Origin: Bimuria novae-zelandiae CBS 107.79
Taxonomy: Eukaryota; Ascomycota; Dothideomycetes; Pleosporales; Didymosphaeriaceae
Assembly: GCA_010015655.1 (NCBI GenBank)
Contig: ML976671.1
Span: forward strand, 560,533-624,532
Direction: 5' to 3'
Length of the DNA: 64,000 bases
The position numbers and the translations under genes are program-made. Position 1 is the stretch's first letter. Every line of letters starts with the position of its first letter. Positions 11,591 through 22,489 of the stretch are shown here, in pieces. The notes under the pieces are model-generated. The model was given only the letters and a program-made list of their open reading frames with translations, did no database searches and was not told where the DNA came from.

Positions 11591-12290
11591 TCAGATGCTG
11601 AGACAATGCTTTGGATACAAGGAAGCTCGTTGAGGGAGCATGGGCCTGGTATGAAGTCGCGGGTGCTCTTTATGTGTGCTATTAAAAAATCTGCCTTCTG
11701 CGAATGTGTGCTTGCAGTTGGACTCGGGGCAATCGGACTTCCCGTGCTCGTCGACCCAGATGACCATTCTATGGTCGTCTGTGGGACGCGATCCCGGCTG
11801 GGGCGTGACGTCGGCCTCGGCCTCGGCCTCGTGCAAGCGAATGCGAGATTGATGTGAATCCACAAGACGTTCACGCGTAAGTCGCACCATGGTGGACGAG
11901 GGGCGACCAACCTCTTTCCGACCACCGTAAACAAAACGCTGTAGCTCCGGTCCACCAATGGAATGAGCTAGAATCAGGTGCCTAGGCAGATCTTCGGAAC
12001 CCTGAAAGACCGTTGAACTTGAGCATGAACCAACATCGGGGGCTTCAAAGGGCGGCAAAGAGGCAGACGGGTCCATCTGTATGGCGGCCGCAGCCAATGG
12101 ACAGCACCTCGGTTGGAATCCAAGGCGAATAGGACAGCGACTGCTTAGTGGGATGTGTCTTCTTAGGATTGCAGCTGTGAGGGCAAGCTATAGGGGCGTA
12201 GGTTTCATCATGATCAAGTCGTACATGTTTTAGAAGGTTATCTTTGTGCCGAAAGGAGCGGTCGCAACCGGGCTTCGGACTGTTCTTCAC
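11591..12290 (-). pseudogene. Broken C2H2 zinc-finger gene
   Basis: On the minus strand a zinc-finger-like segment, CDRSFRHKDNLLKHVRLDH, begins right at 12290. The first Cys of the usual C-x4-C pair is replaced by Ser, and the sequence joins the antisense fragment there. Farther on, in another frame, come LPRHLILAHSIGG and a second Cys/His-rich stretch (CPESNCKHTF). At least one frame change is needed (near 12080), which could be an intron but more likely damage. The role of an intact gene would be DNA binding. Confidence 0.42.
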
Positions 12291-12540
12291 GAAGAAGTGG
12301 AATGATAAGAATATGGTCGATGGACATACGGTGAAGGACTATGTGAAGAATCAGGTGTCGAAGGATATCGGGGTGCCGTAGCATCAAATTGGGCCTGAGC
12401 AGGTGAGGCTGTGGCGGGAGAAGGGTTTTGGGCCGGTGGCGTTTGAGGAGTGGTGGAAAGAGCCGAATGAGGATGAGAGGAAGAGGATGTTGAAGATGAG
12501 ATCGGGTGCGTCGCTGAGGAAGGATTTGCAACCCGTCTAT
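12290..12540 (+). pseudogene. 3' fragment of the same uncharacterised family as 9769-10504
   Basis: Plus-strand reading gives FFTKKWNDKNMVDGHTVK, then a stop where a Trp is expected (GVP-stop-HQIGPEQV), then FGPVAFEEWWKEPNEDERKR and RMLKMRSGASLRKDL, where the family ends. It begins at the motif (FFTK-R/K-W) at which the 5' fragment stops. The nucleotides of the motif differ between the two copies, so they probably come from different family members rather than one gene split by a clean insertion. Confidence 0.55.
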
Positions 12541-12693
12541 ATGCATGCTTGGTTCCTCCAACCTCCTCAACACGTCCCACACCACCACCTCGCTTGGTGC
12601 GCACAACCCCTCCTGCTCCTCCGTGCCCCCAACTTCCCCAACCCGTCCCATACCACTACTCCGCCTGTTTTGCGCAACCAAGCCCTCCTTTCC

Positions 12694-13701
12694 TCACTTC
12701 TCAACCTCTTCCTGCTCATCCGTGCTACCAATCTTATGGAACGCCTCCAAACTGGCGCCCTCTTCACCACCCCCTTCCGCCTCAATCTCCCTACACCGCC
12801 TCACCAAATCACTAACATGCGCATCCCCGCTCTCGTTCCCCAACGCCCCCAGCGCCTCCTCCAGCTGAAATAAATACTCCCTATTCTCGCCGCTCGGGCC
12901 CCGGCTTTTTAATATATGTCGCGCCAGCGCGTCCGGGTCCTGCGGGCCGAGGAACTGCGGGTTCGACGGGAGACCGATGTAGACGAGGGTGTTGATAGTT
13001 TTGGGTATGGGATCGGAAGTAGGAGAGGTGGAGGTGGAGGAGGGGACAAAAGGCGTGAATTGTATGCTGTACCCGTTTATCTCGCGGATGTCGAGGTATT
13101 CGCGCACCGCGGCGACGTAAGGCATGGGGATGTGGTATGCAGCGCCCCAGACGCGTTCGGTGGCGCCGTGCTAGACACATCACGTTAAAACTCGCTGAGC
13201 GCTTGAATGGGAGAAGAGGGAGGGGTGACGTACGTGGTCTGTTAACGTGTCCCAGTGGGCGCGGTCGATCAGCGTGGCGACGCGGCCGGGTGCCTCGGGG
13301 GTCCCGCGGTGGTCTTCACTGCTCGTTCATATGTTAGCCTTGAAAGTGGCTGTGGATGGGTAGACGAGACGTAGACGTACCTTGCCTATAGGAAATATAC
13401 TTAGCCATCCGTCCCATGTTGCTGCTCGGAGCAGAATATCCTCATACCTGCCAGAAGCGGCGCACGTAGCCTTCAATATATCCGGGGACGCGCTGATCTA
13501 TACAACCTCCTCAGTAGCTATATAATACAGACGTGAACCGAGGGGTTGAGGTACCGAAGTGTGGTGGTGGTTTCCAGATGAGGCTCCTGCATCGTGTGAG
13601 CTTTGTGCATGGAACGGATGAGCGCTGACAGACCCATAGCCAAAGAGCCAGAAGTCGTCGTTCTTGCCGAAGTCTTCGATTTGCCTCGAGTGGTCTGTCA
13701 T
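12694..13701 (-). CDS. ChaC-type gamma-glutamylcyclotransferase
   Basis: Six exons in transcript order: 13634-13701, 13555-13586, 13448-13497, 13381-13385 (only 5 nt), 13234-13318 and 12694-13170. The sum is 717 nt, 238 residues plus stop, with every phase consistent. The enzyme releases 5-oxoproline from gamma-glutamyl compounds, in this family mainly glutathione (giving Cys-Gly), in the cytosol. Evidence: the N-terminal FWLFGYGSLIWKP substrate-loop motif, then DQRVPGYIEGYVRRFWQ, SEDHRGTPEAPGR, RVWGAAY, and the YLDIREINGY block whose Glu is the catalytic residue in the family. The C-terminal tail is acidic. The micro-exon GCAAG is needed to restore RFWQ-AS-EDHRG. The start codon is the only in-frame ATG before the motif. 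Confidence 0.9.
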
Positions 13702-14023
13702 TTTGCAGGCTGTGTAGAACGGTGGGGTGCAGAGTGTTAGGCTTGAAAGAAGGATGGATGGAGGGGTAGCTACGAGCTCTTGGTGGGGCAACATGGCCCT
13801 TCGCCGCGGGTGTTCCTGCATTTAGAACTGAACGAAGCGGGAGTCGTGCGATGGCGTGCAGTGGCGTCATTTTGTAATCAGGTAAAGACTAAGTGTTATG
13901 AAGTAATGGCGTGAGTAGTATGGATAAATCAGCCGTATGAAATTTGACGAAGTTGTAACTTTTGCACAGTAGCCATACAATAGTATATACAGTCGAATTT
14001 TACATTCGCAAGTACAGGTATTC
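13702..14023. other. Intergenic spacer
   Basis: About 320 bp lie between the ChaC-type gene and the COQ6 3' end, both on the minus strand. It must hold the ChaC promoter and the COQ6 terminator; no distinct motif was identified. Confidence 0.5.
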
Positions 14024-15554
14024 CTACACGCCACCAGCAGCTCTGTTCATGAAGAAGCCCTTCAGCGGCCCTAACGCGTCCACTGCTCTCAAGCCTAGGC
14101 TCCGCAGTCCTACGATAGGCCCTGACTCCACGCTGTATAAGCGATGCAATTTGTCGCATACTCCCAGCATAGCATTGTTCTCGGCGTACCGCTCACTGTT
14201 ATAGCTCTCCAGTGCCAGGGTACTTCCGATGTCCTGGCCGGTCCGCACAGCATGCGATATGGTGCGGACCAGTGCCGCAGCATCACCTTGACCTTGGTTC
14301 AAGCCTTGACCTGCGAGCGGATGTATAGTATGGGCGGCATCTCCAACGAGGGCGACGCGTTCGCCGGTGTAGGTATCTGCGTGGCGCATGCGGAGTGGGA
14401 AGGAAGCGGCGGAGCCGGCCTGCACGTCTGTTACGCGTACCGGTAACGATCGCTCGTTTACGGTTGTGTGTTTCTCGCGCCATGCAATCTCCTCCTCTTG
14501 GCCGGAGGGCAATGTGTGTAGGTATTTCAAGTCTGTTGGTGATAGCCTGAACCCAGCGTTCACCATAGCGACAAAGTCGGTCGGAGACAACGATTTTAGC
14601 TTCGCGGCGCGCTCGGGCGTGGTGCTCCATACGAGCGTCGCAAAGTTGCCGGGCATGGGCAGCATGGCTATTGGACCGCTGGGGAGGAAGCGCTGATATG
14701 CAGTCTTGTGGTCAGGGCCGTCCCAACCTGGCCCGGAGAGTTTGAGCGTCGCGACGACACCGTGCCTGCTATAATCGAAGCCGCGTGAGGATATGCCTGC
14801 GAAAGTTCGCACAGGGCTATTCGCACCGTCTGCGCCTACGAGCAGCCTCGCTGCCAGTGACTTTCCGTTCGATAAAGAGAGTATGGGCCACGAGGAAAGG
14901 TCGAGTTGCTGCGTATCCGTCCCAAGCTCTATTGAGTCGACCTTGGTAGAAGAGAAGATGTCGACGCCCCCGAGCTCCTCTAACCGTCCCAAGAGAGCCG
15001 AAACGGTGTTCATGTTCTCGATCATGTATGCGATGGTGGTAGGCTGGATAGGTTTACGAGGGCCAAGCGATCGCGCCGTGTCCCAGTCGAAGGATATTCG
15101 AGCGTCGGATACGCCGTCCCATACCTGCATTTCTTGGTAGGGTTGTATACGGGAGGCATTGGCATGCCGCCATGCTCCAATCTCTACATTGAACAGAGTC
15201 AGCAATTGAGTACGTTGGGATCGTCCAATGCATGCCTTGTAGGTTCTTCACGGATGCAGGTGTCAGTGAGCTGCATCTATTCGAAAAGCTATCCAGACCA
15301 GCATCTTTCCGAAGGCGATTCTTCTGAAGGTCCTGCCCCTCGATGAGCGCAACCTTCAGCCCATTAGTGACGGGTGAAGCTTTCAGGCCGGCGAGCAGAC
15401 TGAGTCCCGCCGGACCGCCTCCTACGCACACTACATCGTATATCTCGGGCGCATTGGGAGACGTCGATGCGAAGCTGCGCCGAAGCCGTATCTGGAAGCG
15501 CACCGCGGGTGTGGAGACGGCCCGATGCGCTGTCAGTGGTATCCGGGGTGGCAT
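14024..15554 (-). CDS. COQ6: Ubiquinone biosynthesis flavin monooxygenase COQ6
   Basis: Two exons, 15236-15554 and 14024-15183, give 492 residues. The 52-nt intron (15184-15235) has a GC donor (GCATGC), a CTGAC branch site and a TAG acceptor; only this join yields SVKNLQ-EIGAWRH, the expected family sequence. The enzyme is an FAD monooxygenase acting in C5 ring hydroxylation during coenzyme Q synthesis on the matrix side of the mitochondrial inner membrane. The N-terminus is rich in Arg, Ser and Ala, as in a mitochondrial presequence. It is followed by the dinucleotide fold VVCVGGGPAGLSLLAGL, the DGANSPVR motif, and the FAD-binding block ALVGDAAHTIHPLAGQGLN. Length agrees with the family. Confidence 0.93.
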
Positions 15555-15687
15555 CGCAAGCCTGGTCAGACAGCTCGCATACGCGGGAGCTGAATTGGCA
15601 GCAGCAAATACTTGGTATGCTGCCTGTCTGTATTTACAAACGATGATGGCACCACAAGTTCAAAAGCGCGCTAGCTCATGATCCCTA

Positions 15688-17787
15688 CCGTAGCTTGGCA
15701 GCTCGTGCAACACGTCAACTCATGCAACACCCCGACGCGATTGCTTGGCCAATAACATAAGGCTATAAAGACGCGTATAATTAATATTATTATAAGACTT
15801 TTTAGTATTAAGGTCTCTAAGGCTTATAGATAAATACTATTTAATTAGATTATTTATATTTACTTAGTATTTTAATAATATAGCCTTAGTGCGTTAATAG
15901 AGCTAATATAGCTAATATAGTCTTATTAATATTTATAGCCTTACCTTAGGGCTATATAGGCTTAATAGCCTTATTATAAGGCCTAGAGACCTTCTTAATA
16001 GCTAATTAAAATGTCCTAATACTTTATTAGAGTTATTTTTATGCCTTACGGGCCTATTACTTTAGGTACTACTTTATAGCTTTATTAGCCCTTTACTTTA
16101 TGCGCGTATCTTTAGTAGCTAATTAAGTAATATACTTTTTATAAAGTAGCTTTTTCTTAAGTTATTAGCTAGCCTAACGCGCGTTTACTTACTTGCTTTT
16201 TAAAACTATATTTATTACTTTTTTATATTTTTTTAGTATTAATAATCGCGGGCCCGCTATACGCTATAAGGTAATTAAAATATTACTTTATTATTATTTT
16301 TATTTAACTAATTAAAAGGTAAAGACTTGTCTTACTTTACGCGTTTTTTAGGTTATTAAAGCCTTTTATAGACCTTTATTTTTATACTCTAAGAGCTGTT
16401 TTTAAGTAATAATATAATATACTATATAGCTTAGCTTTTTAGCCTTATTACTCCCCCCTATATTAATAATAGCCTTAAGCAGTTAATTAATCTTTTTCTA
16501 ATTTAATATACTAAGTACTAAAGTTAAGCTTTTATATAATTATAGATTAGATATTTTAGGCTAATTAAATTTATTAAGAATAATTATTAAATCTAAAGGG
16601 GAGATGCCTATAGCTTTAAAGGCGTAAAAAATTAATTACTTATTTATTATATTAATTTATGCCTACTAGAATAACTAGAAGAAGTCTTTTTTAGCAATTA
16701 AAGCTAGTCCAAAGCTAATAGCTTATTTAAATATACTATTAATAGAGGCTTAAATATATAAATATCGAGAGGCTGCAAAGTATACGTTAAATAAAGGGGA
16801 AATATAGTTAGTAGGGTTTTATTATAATTATAATAGTTAATAAAATCTATAGTATAATAAGATTTATAGCTATTAAAAATTAATAACTAATATAATTGCC
16901 TTGCCTTTAGCTTTATAAGCTAATTAAACACCTACTATAACTATACTAGGCTAATTTAATTATTACTTTAGCTAGATTTAAATACTATAATAAAAATATA
17001 ATAGTGTTAGGGATTAAGGTCCTTTATCTAACTTAATTATATATTTATAGAGGTGGCTATATAGATAAGGGCTAGATCTAAGGCAGATCTATTAGCGCAT
17101 ATACAGGCTATAATTAATATCTACTTACGACTACCATCCTGTATTGCTTGCCTCACAGCCTTGCTCTAATATAGAGGTCTACTAAAGATCCTCTTTGTGC
17201 GGAAGGTGATACCAAGCAGGCAGCCTTTCTTGTCTATATTATACGTATGCTATACCTTAATTAAATACTCCTAAATCTTATGCTATATAAAGCTAAAGTA
17301 GTGCTTATATTTAGCTAAGGAATTAGCTTTATAGTAATTACTATTAATACTAGCTATTTATTAAGATATTAAGGGTACAAAGTTGCGCTTTATAAAGTAA
17401 TTAACTTATAATATTAAAACCTGCTTTCTAGCAGTAGATAAAGCAAAGCTTTATATTATTTACTATATAAAAAAAGCTACGTTTAGTAAAATATTTAATA
17501 TAATTTAGAAGCTTTACCTTTTATTAGTAGCTAAAATTATATTATTATTTAATCTACACGTATCTACGTGACGCGTTAATGCTAGCGCGTTAACGTAGAC
17601 ACTATAACACTATACTCTTTTGCTATTTCTCTATTTAAGAAAGATTCTCCTAGTTCCTGCGAGTCGATTGCTGTAATTGCGGCCTCAATTGGATCCATAT
17701 TGGTGGAGATGCGGTGTGTCAAAGTTGGTGTGTTGCATGGTGGGGTGTTGCATGAGTTGACGTGTTGCACGAGCTGCCAAGCTACGG
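15688..17787 (-). mobile_element. pogo/Fot1-like DNA transposon (element A), RIP-degraded, 46-bp perfect terminal repeats
   Basis: The ends 15688-15733 and 17742-17787 are perfect 46-bp inverted repeats beginning CCGTAGCTTGGCAGC. They are flanked by TA at 15686-15687 and 17788-17789. The element is 2100 bp. On the minus strand the recognisable transposase start MDPIEAAITAIDSQ lies near 17660-17700, followed by a helix-turn-helix-like stretch ending STLTR. This is how fungal pogo/Fot1 transposases begin. The remainder is extremely AT-rich with stops in all frames. Its right TA is also the left TA of element B. Confidence 0.85.
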
Positions 17788-17789
17788 TA

Positions 17790-19891
17790 CCGTGCCCGAC
17801 GGGCTCGTGCACCGCGCGGGCTCGTGCACCAACACCAACATGCTCACCACCATAAAGATGAGGTTATTGTGAGCGCTATAAAAGCAATTATTGCGAGATT
17901 TTTTATTATAATTACTCCGTAGAGGCGTATAAACAAGTTGTACTATCTAAGTTTTCGCGAGAGAGTGATTGCGCGACCGCGAGAGCTAACTTTAGGTGGA
18001 GGTGCTGGTGCAGCTTCTAGGGACGACGGATGAGCTGTAGCACCGCCCTTGGCTCGTTTTGGCTTGCGCTTTGCTAAAGGTGCTTTTGAAGCTTTGCGCT
18101 TGCCTCTTTGGGTAATTGTAGAGGCCTGCCTAGTGTTTTGAGCAGCTTTTCTGGCATCCCGGGCAGCCACCTGTTCGGCCTTCATCTGATCTCGCACCTC
18201 CTTGGCTCTCTCTCTCGCCACACGACGCTCCTCCTTCTCTTGCTCCTTAAGGAGCTTGGCAGCAGCTTAAAGCTCCTTTCTATTTAACTTTGCTAGTCTC
18301 TCCTACTCCTCTTAGTGTTGCTTTTCTGCCTCACGCTCACGTGCTCGCTCGAACTTAGAGGGCGACTAGAAAGTAGCACTACTGTGGTACTCCTCCTCGC
18401 GCTGCAAATTAAGAGGCTTGCCAGCGTTTTTACGCTGCTTCTTAGCAGTAAGAGCATCCCTTAGGCCGCTATTCTCATAGTGTAGTAGCTCGTTTTAAAC
18501 CTAAAGTTAGTGTAGCGTTTAGGAGAGCTTCTGCGAGGTCTCCGCCGAGGTATCCTTCACTACAGCACGTATAAGACGCTCCATCTGCCTCCAGTCCTTA
18601 GGCAAAAGGGCTGAGAGCCGTGCCTCACTCTTATTGTTGTCCTGTTTGCGGAAACGCTCAAGTACGACGTCAGCCTTTATAGGGGCTATACTAGTGGCTT
18701 CAAACGCCTTAAGGACAAGTTTTATTATAAACGTAGACTTCTAAGCACTTTAAAATAGCAGGAAGAAGTCTCCCTTTTAAATAGCTAGTAACCTTTACGT
18801 TTTAAAAAGGTAATTAGTAAGCTTAGTAAAGTAGTTGCTGCTAAGAGGTTTAAAGCAAACTACATTAAGAGGCTATAGTATATAAGTTAAGTAAAAGGGA
18901 AACACGGCTAGTAGTATTTTATAAGCCTTGCAGTATTTAATAAAGTCTATTAAGAGGTAGCTATCGTGGCTATTAAGTATAAGGAGGCGCCAAGCTTGGC
19001 TAAGGCGTGCTTTTTGCTTTATTTCGCGGTTAAAAACCTGCTCTAACCAGGCTAATCTAATATTATTATTTGTCTATCCTATTAGTAAGGAGCTTATAAA
19101 CACACTATACTTTCCTGCTTTAATTTAAGCTACCTATAAGGCTTGAAGTGTGTAGTTAGCTAACGAGTATATAAGGGCCGGCAATAAAACACTCCTATCT
19201 ACTTTAATAGTTGCTATAACTATTACCTACTCTTAAGAGCTATCTTAAAGCGCTATTTAGACCTTTTTTTCCTCCTATTAAAGCTAACTAAACACCTGTT
19301 TTAAGCGTCCTGTAATACTAATTATAAAGCCCTTTTTATCTATATTATAGGTATTACAAGACTCCACCTTATACTAAACGATCTTATAATGTAGGAGGTT
19401 AAAGTATAACTCGTACTTACGTTATAAGTTAGCCTAGTAGCGTATAACGTCCATGCCAGCGCTCTATTTAAAGATAAAATAGTTATGGTTGCGGTTAATA
19501 AAACGCGAAACCTAGCCCTCTCCGACATGCTTTTTAATATATTAGACGCGAAATTTTGTATTATAGCTCTTGTAGGAGGTAGCCCACGAGCCGTAAGCCC
19601 TCTAATATACTCCACGAGTCCCTCCTCTTGTTATAGGCTGAGTAGTTGTTGCGCGGCGTACCCGGCTGCCTAAGGGCCTGTCTGGTGGTTCCACCTTCAG
19701 CTAAGTGTTAAATGCGATACACCATATTTTTTCGTAATACCTTAGATGCTAAAATTATCGCCAGCTTTACGCGATTCTAAATCTGCAATCGCCTTATTAA
19801 TTAGTGCTATGGTGGTGTAGTTATCGCGTGTTGAAAAAGTCGAGATGGACGCGTTGTTTGGTGGGGTGGTGCACGAGCCCGTCGGGCACGG
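17790..19891 (-). mobile_element. pogo/Fot1-like DNA transposon (element B), partly RIP-degraded
   Basis: Inverted repeats of 24 bp (17790-17813 and 19868-19891, starting CCGTGCCCGACGGGC) are flanked by TA at 17788-17789 and 19892-19893. The element is 2102 bp, almost the size of element A. The left end carries an extra tandem copy of GGGCTCGTGCACC. On the minus strand it encodes a broken pogo/Fot1-like transposase. The 3' part of the coding region keeps normal composition, while the middle is AT-rich. Confidence 0.85.
17943..19830 (-). pseudogene. pogo/Fot1-like transposase remnant of element B
   Basis: Reading through stops on the minus strand, the N-terminal region gives KKYGVSHLTLS near 19700, then a CENP-B/Tc5-type segment EYIRGLTARGLPPTRAIIQN near 19560-19620. 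The catalytic region is destroyed by RIP. The C-terminus is an open 92-codon frame (17943-18221), with KRKASKAPLAKRKPKRAKGG, the basic coiled tail seen in fungal Fot1-like transposases. Stops are mostly TAG. It cannot make an active transposase. Confidence 0.75.
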
Positions 19892-19893
19892 TA

Positions 19894-20478
19894 GCCGGTA
19901 TTGGATAGCTCGGCTCGCCCGCATTCTGTCAACACTCAGGCGCGGGCCATCCACGTCTCTTCTGTATCTCATCTCACATGCAAGTACGATGTTGCTTTCG
20001 GGAGGAATAATCGTACCACTTCACATTGAGGATGTTGGGGCTGTCGTCGAGGTCACCATTATCATGTGAAGCTAATGAGCGTTATGCTCCTCCTGGAACC
20101 AGAGCATCAACCATGGATCTTTATCGTGGAGCAACGACTTCGTATGGTCCAAAGTGAAATATTTCGGACCTGACTTGCCCCTAATATCGCTTCATGGCGT
20201 CTTCGAGCTGCGGCTGTTTCCATCAAGTCAGCCATCATTGGAAGATGGCATATGTGCGACCATATCATCGCGCAGCAATGTGCTCCAGAACGCACTCATC
20301 ATGTCGAGCAGCTCACCTCGTGGTGTCCGCAAGCTTTATTCTAATTTTTAAGATGGGTAGCAGCATCCTCCCCAACTTCCAGCACACATACTTGGCTGTC
20401 ACTTTCCCACATTCACTCGTCTGTCGCACTTCTCATACATCTTGTTCCAACCCATTCTACTCACTTCTCTTCAATCCA
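19894..20478. other. Intergenic region upstream of the disordered-protein gene
   Basis: About 580 bp of normal composition. A reading frame runs upstream of 20479 without a stop from about 20194, but its residues have no conserved look. The pyrimidine-rich stretch directly before 20479 looks like a 5' untranslated leader. Confidence 0.45.
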
Positions 20479-22230
20479 ATGGAACTTCCCGAGCATTTTG
20501 AGTCTGTGCTGAGGAGAGGTCGTGAGGCACGAGCGCGCCGTCGCCGCTCTCCATCCCCTGTCCTGGTGACGGAAGAAGAAGTCGCCCCAGACCAATACCC
20601 GACATTCACGCGACCTATCTCTCCAGAGCTAAACGAATCCAAGAGATACACGACGGAGCGTCCGAAAAAGAAACACGCCAATCCATGGTTATTCCGTCGG
20701 GATTCGAACTCTACAGAAAGCGGAGATGATTGTGACCAACCATTAACAAGGCAACTCTCTCGGAAAGCCTCCCGGAAAGCCTCTGCCGTCTTGTCTATGT
20801 TCACGCCTCAAAGAACACGCAGCGATGCATCCAATGGCCCAGGGAAAGAGTCCTCGGAGGAGTCCACTCCCCCATCACCGTTGGCACAGAAGAAACAAGG
20901 CGTTACCGTCGAACGGCGACGTTCTTCTTTCCAGAAAATCAGGGACATTATCGCCGGAAAACGTAAAGACTCCGCAAACTCAGAGAAGGCCATATTACCG
21001 ACTCCACCGCTGGACGACGATGATCGTGCTATGGGTTTGTTTGAGAAGCCGTCCCCACCAAAAGTATTTGAGCCTACTGCCACAGACTCCGAGCTGCTAT
21101 GCATGACAGGGGCTCTGTCAGCGAGTTCAACAGGAGCGAATTCCTCGAGTGGAATTGAAAATGATGTCGATGCTCACTCACGAGTGCAGGAAGCCGGCAA
21201 TTCGTGCCGAGACCCTTCGCACGATAGCGAGAGCGCTGGTACCTCGTCTTTTCCAGTCACGAATCCACATACCCCTACACCGGAGGCCGACATCGACGCT
21301 AGGATGATTGATGAGCCAATTGGTGTGGTGAATGCCAGTGATGACGGTCCTTCAAGTCCGAAGCACAAGCGCTCTCGACATCACCGACGTTATACCCTGC
21401 CAAACTTTACAAGCATTCGACCAGGTAAAGGGATGCGAAACTCCACGAAGAAAAAGCTTGTAAAGCGCATGCCCGCAAGCTCATCAGCAGCATCTTTCAA
21501 CATTCGCAGAGCACTCACGGCTCGCTACGTCTCTCCCGCCACGCCCGCTCCTAACCCGACTTCTGCGGACGAAATAGGCGTTATACCCCTCTCATCCGTG
21601 GCGCCTATCTCTCACATCACATTACCGACCTTCACCGATTACAGTCCTACTACCAACTCGTCGACGGTCGCCCTCCAAACCACTTCTTATCCACACACAC
21701 CCTCCAAAAGTCCCTTCGATGATGGTCTCGCCTCCCCTCAGATCGATCCAACAACCGTCTCAATTCGCTCTGGCGCGCCGTCAGGATCCCCCTTCGCGCT
21801 CCCTTCTCCCTTCATGGATCCATCGGATGCCCAGCAGGTGCAAACTTCATCCGTGTCTGTATCAGCAATCGCGCCTTTCCTTGCCACACCTGCACCGACA
21901 GAATGGCCGTCTTGCGTTCTGCGCCGTTCAGTGGACGACGACCGCCAGTCCACAACCGCCACTATTGTCACCATCGTGGACACAGAGTCTACGCATGAAG
22001 ATCTGCGCCTGAGAAGGTCGGAGAGCCTCTTAAATGCACTGAGAGAAGCCGCGGCGGCGGTGGTCGTGGATCCACGGAGCAATGAGGATCGTAGTGATAT
22101 GACGGCGTTGCGGGAACTAGAGGCACTGGATGGGGTCAGTTTTGCGAGCACGGTGGTTAGGTGGTCGGAGGAGTGTAGTGAGGATGGGTGTGAGGGCTGT
22201 ACGTCTAGGGGTCGGAGTCGTGATCGCTAG
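20479..22230 (+). CDS. Large disordered, Ser/Thr/Pro-rich hypothetical protein
   Basis: A single exon of 583 residues from the ATG at 20479 (MELPEHFESVLRRG). An in-frame extension up to 20194 is possible but reads as leader sequence. The protein begins with a very basic stretch (RRGREARARRRRSP). Several Lys/Arg clusters follow (KHKRSRHHRRY, KKKLVKRMP), along with many Ser-Pro and Thr-Pro sites that suggest phosphorylation. It ends with an acidic/Cys segment (CSEDGCEGC). No folded domain or membrane segment is visible. The repeated basic patches suggest nuclear or cortical location, but this is a guess. I do not recognise the family. Confidence 0.75.
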   Translation: MELPEHFESVLRRGREARARRRRSPSPVLVTEEEVAPDQYPTFTRPISPELNESKRYTTERPKKKHANPWLFRRDSNSTESGDDCDQPLTRQLSRKASRKASAVLSMFTPQRTRSDASNGPGKESSEESTPPSPLAQKKQGVTVERRRSSFQKIRDIIAGKRKDSANSEKAILPTPPLDDDDRAMGLFEKPSPPKVFEPTATDSELLCMTGALSASSTGANSSSGIENDVDAHSRVQEAGNSCRDPSHDSESAGTSSFPVTNPHTPTPEADIDARMIDEPIGVVNASDDGPSSPKHKRSRHHRRYTLPNFTSIRPGKGMRNSTKKKLVKRMPASSSAASFNIRRALTARYVSPATPAPNPTSADEIGVIPLSSVAPISHITLPTFTDYSPTTNSSTVALQTTSYPHTPSKSPFDDGLASPQIDPTTVSIRSGAPSGSPFALPSPFMDPSDAQQVQTSSVSVSAIAPFLATPAPTEWPSCVLRRSVDDDRQSTTATIVTIVDTESTHEDLRLRRSESLLNALREAAAAVVVDPRSNEDRSDMTALRELEALDGVSFASTVVRWSEECSEDGCEGCTSRGRSRDR

Positions 22231-22489
22231 GGTGGTTTTCTTAGGGGTATGGGTAATTAGGATAGTATATCTGTACATTACCTACTGTAATCTGTTGCAG
22301 TTACCTTCTTTAGCTTATTTACCACGCCCCTCGCGTAAAGGTGAAAGTAGGCCACAAGGACTTCTAGTTAATCACTGGTGTGTTGCCCCAGGATGAGTAA
22401 TACAATAACTAACTTTCAGCTTCACGCGAGAGCTGGTTCGCTCTTTATGCTGTCGTTCCCGAATTGGTGTCATCTTTTGCTGCGTTTCG

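Noticed and set aside
12238..12873. Several long frames on both strands around 12.2-12.9 kb
   Set aside because: They are proline- or arginine-rich shadows of the pseudogene fragment and of the 3' end of the ChaC-type gene.
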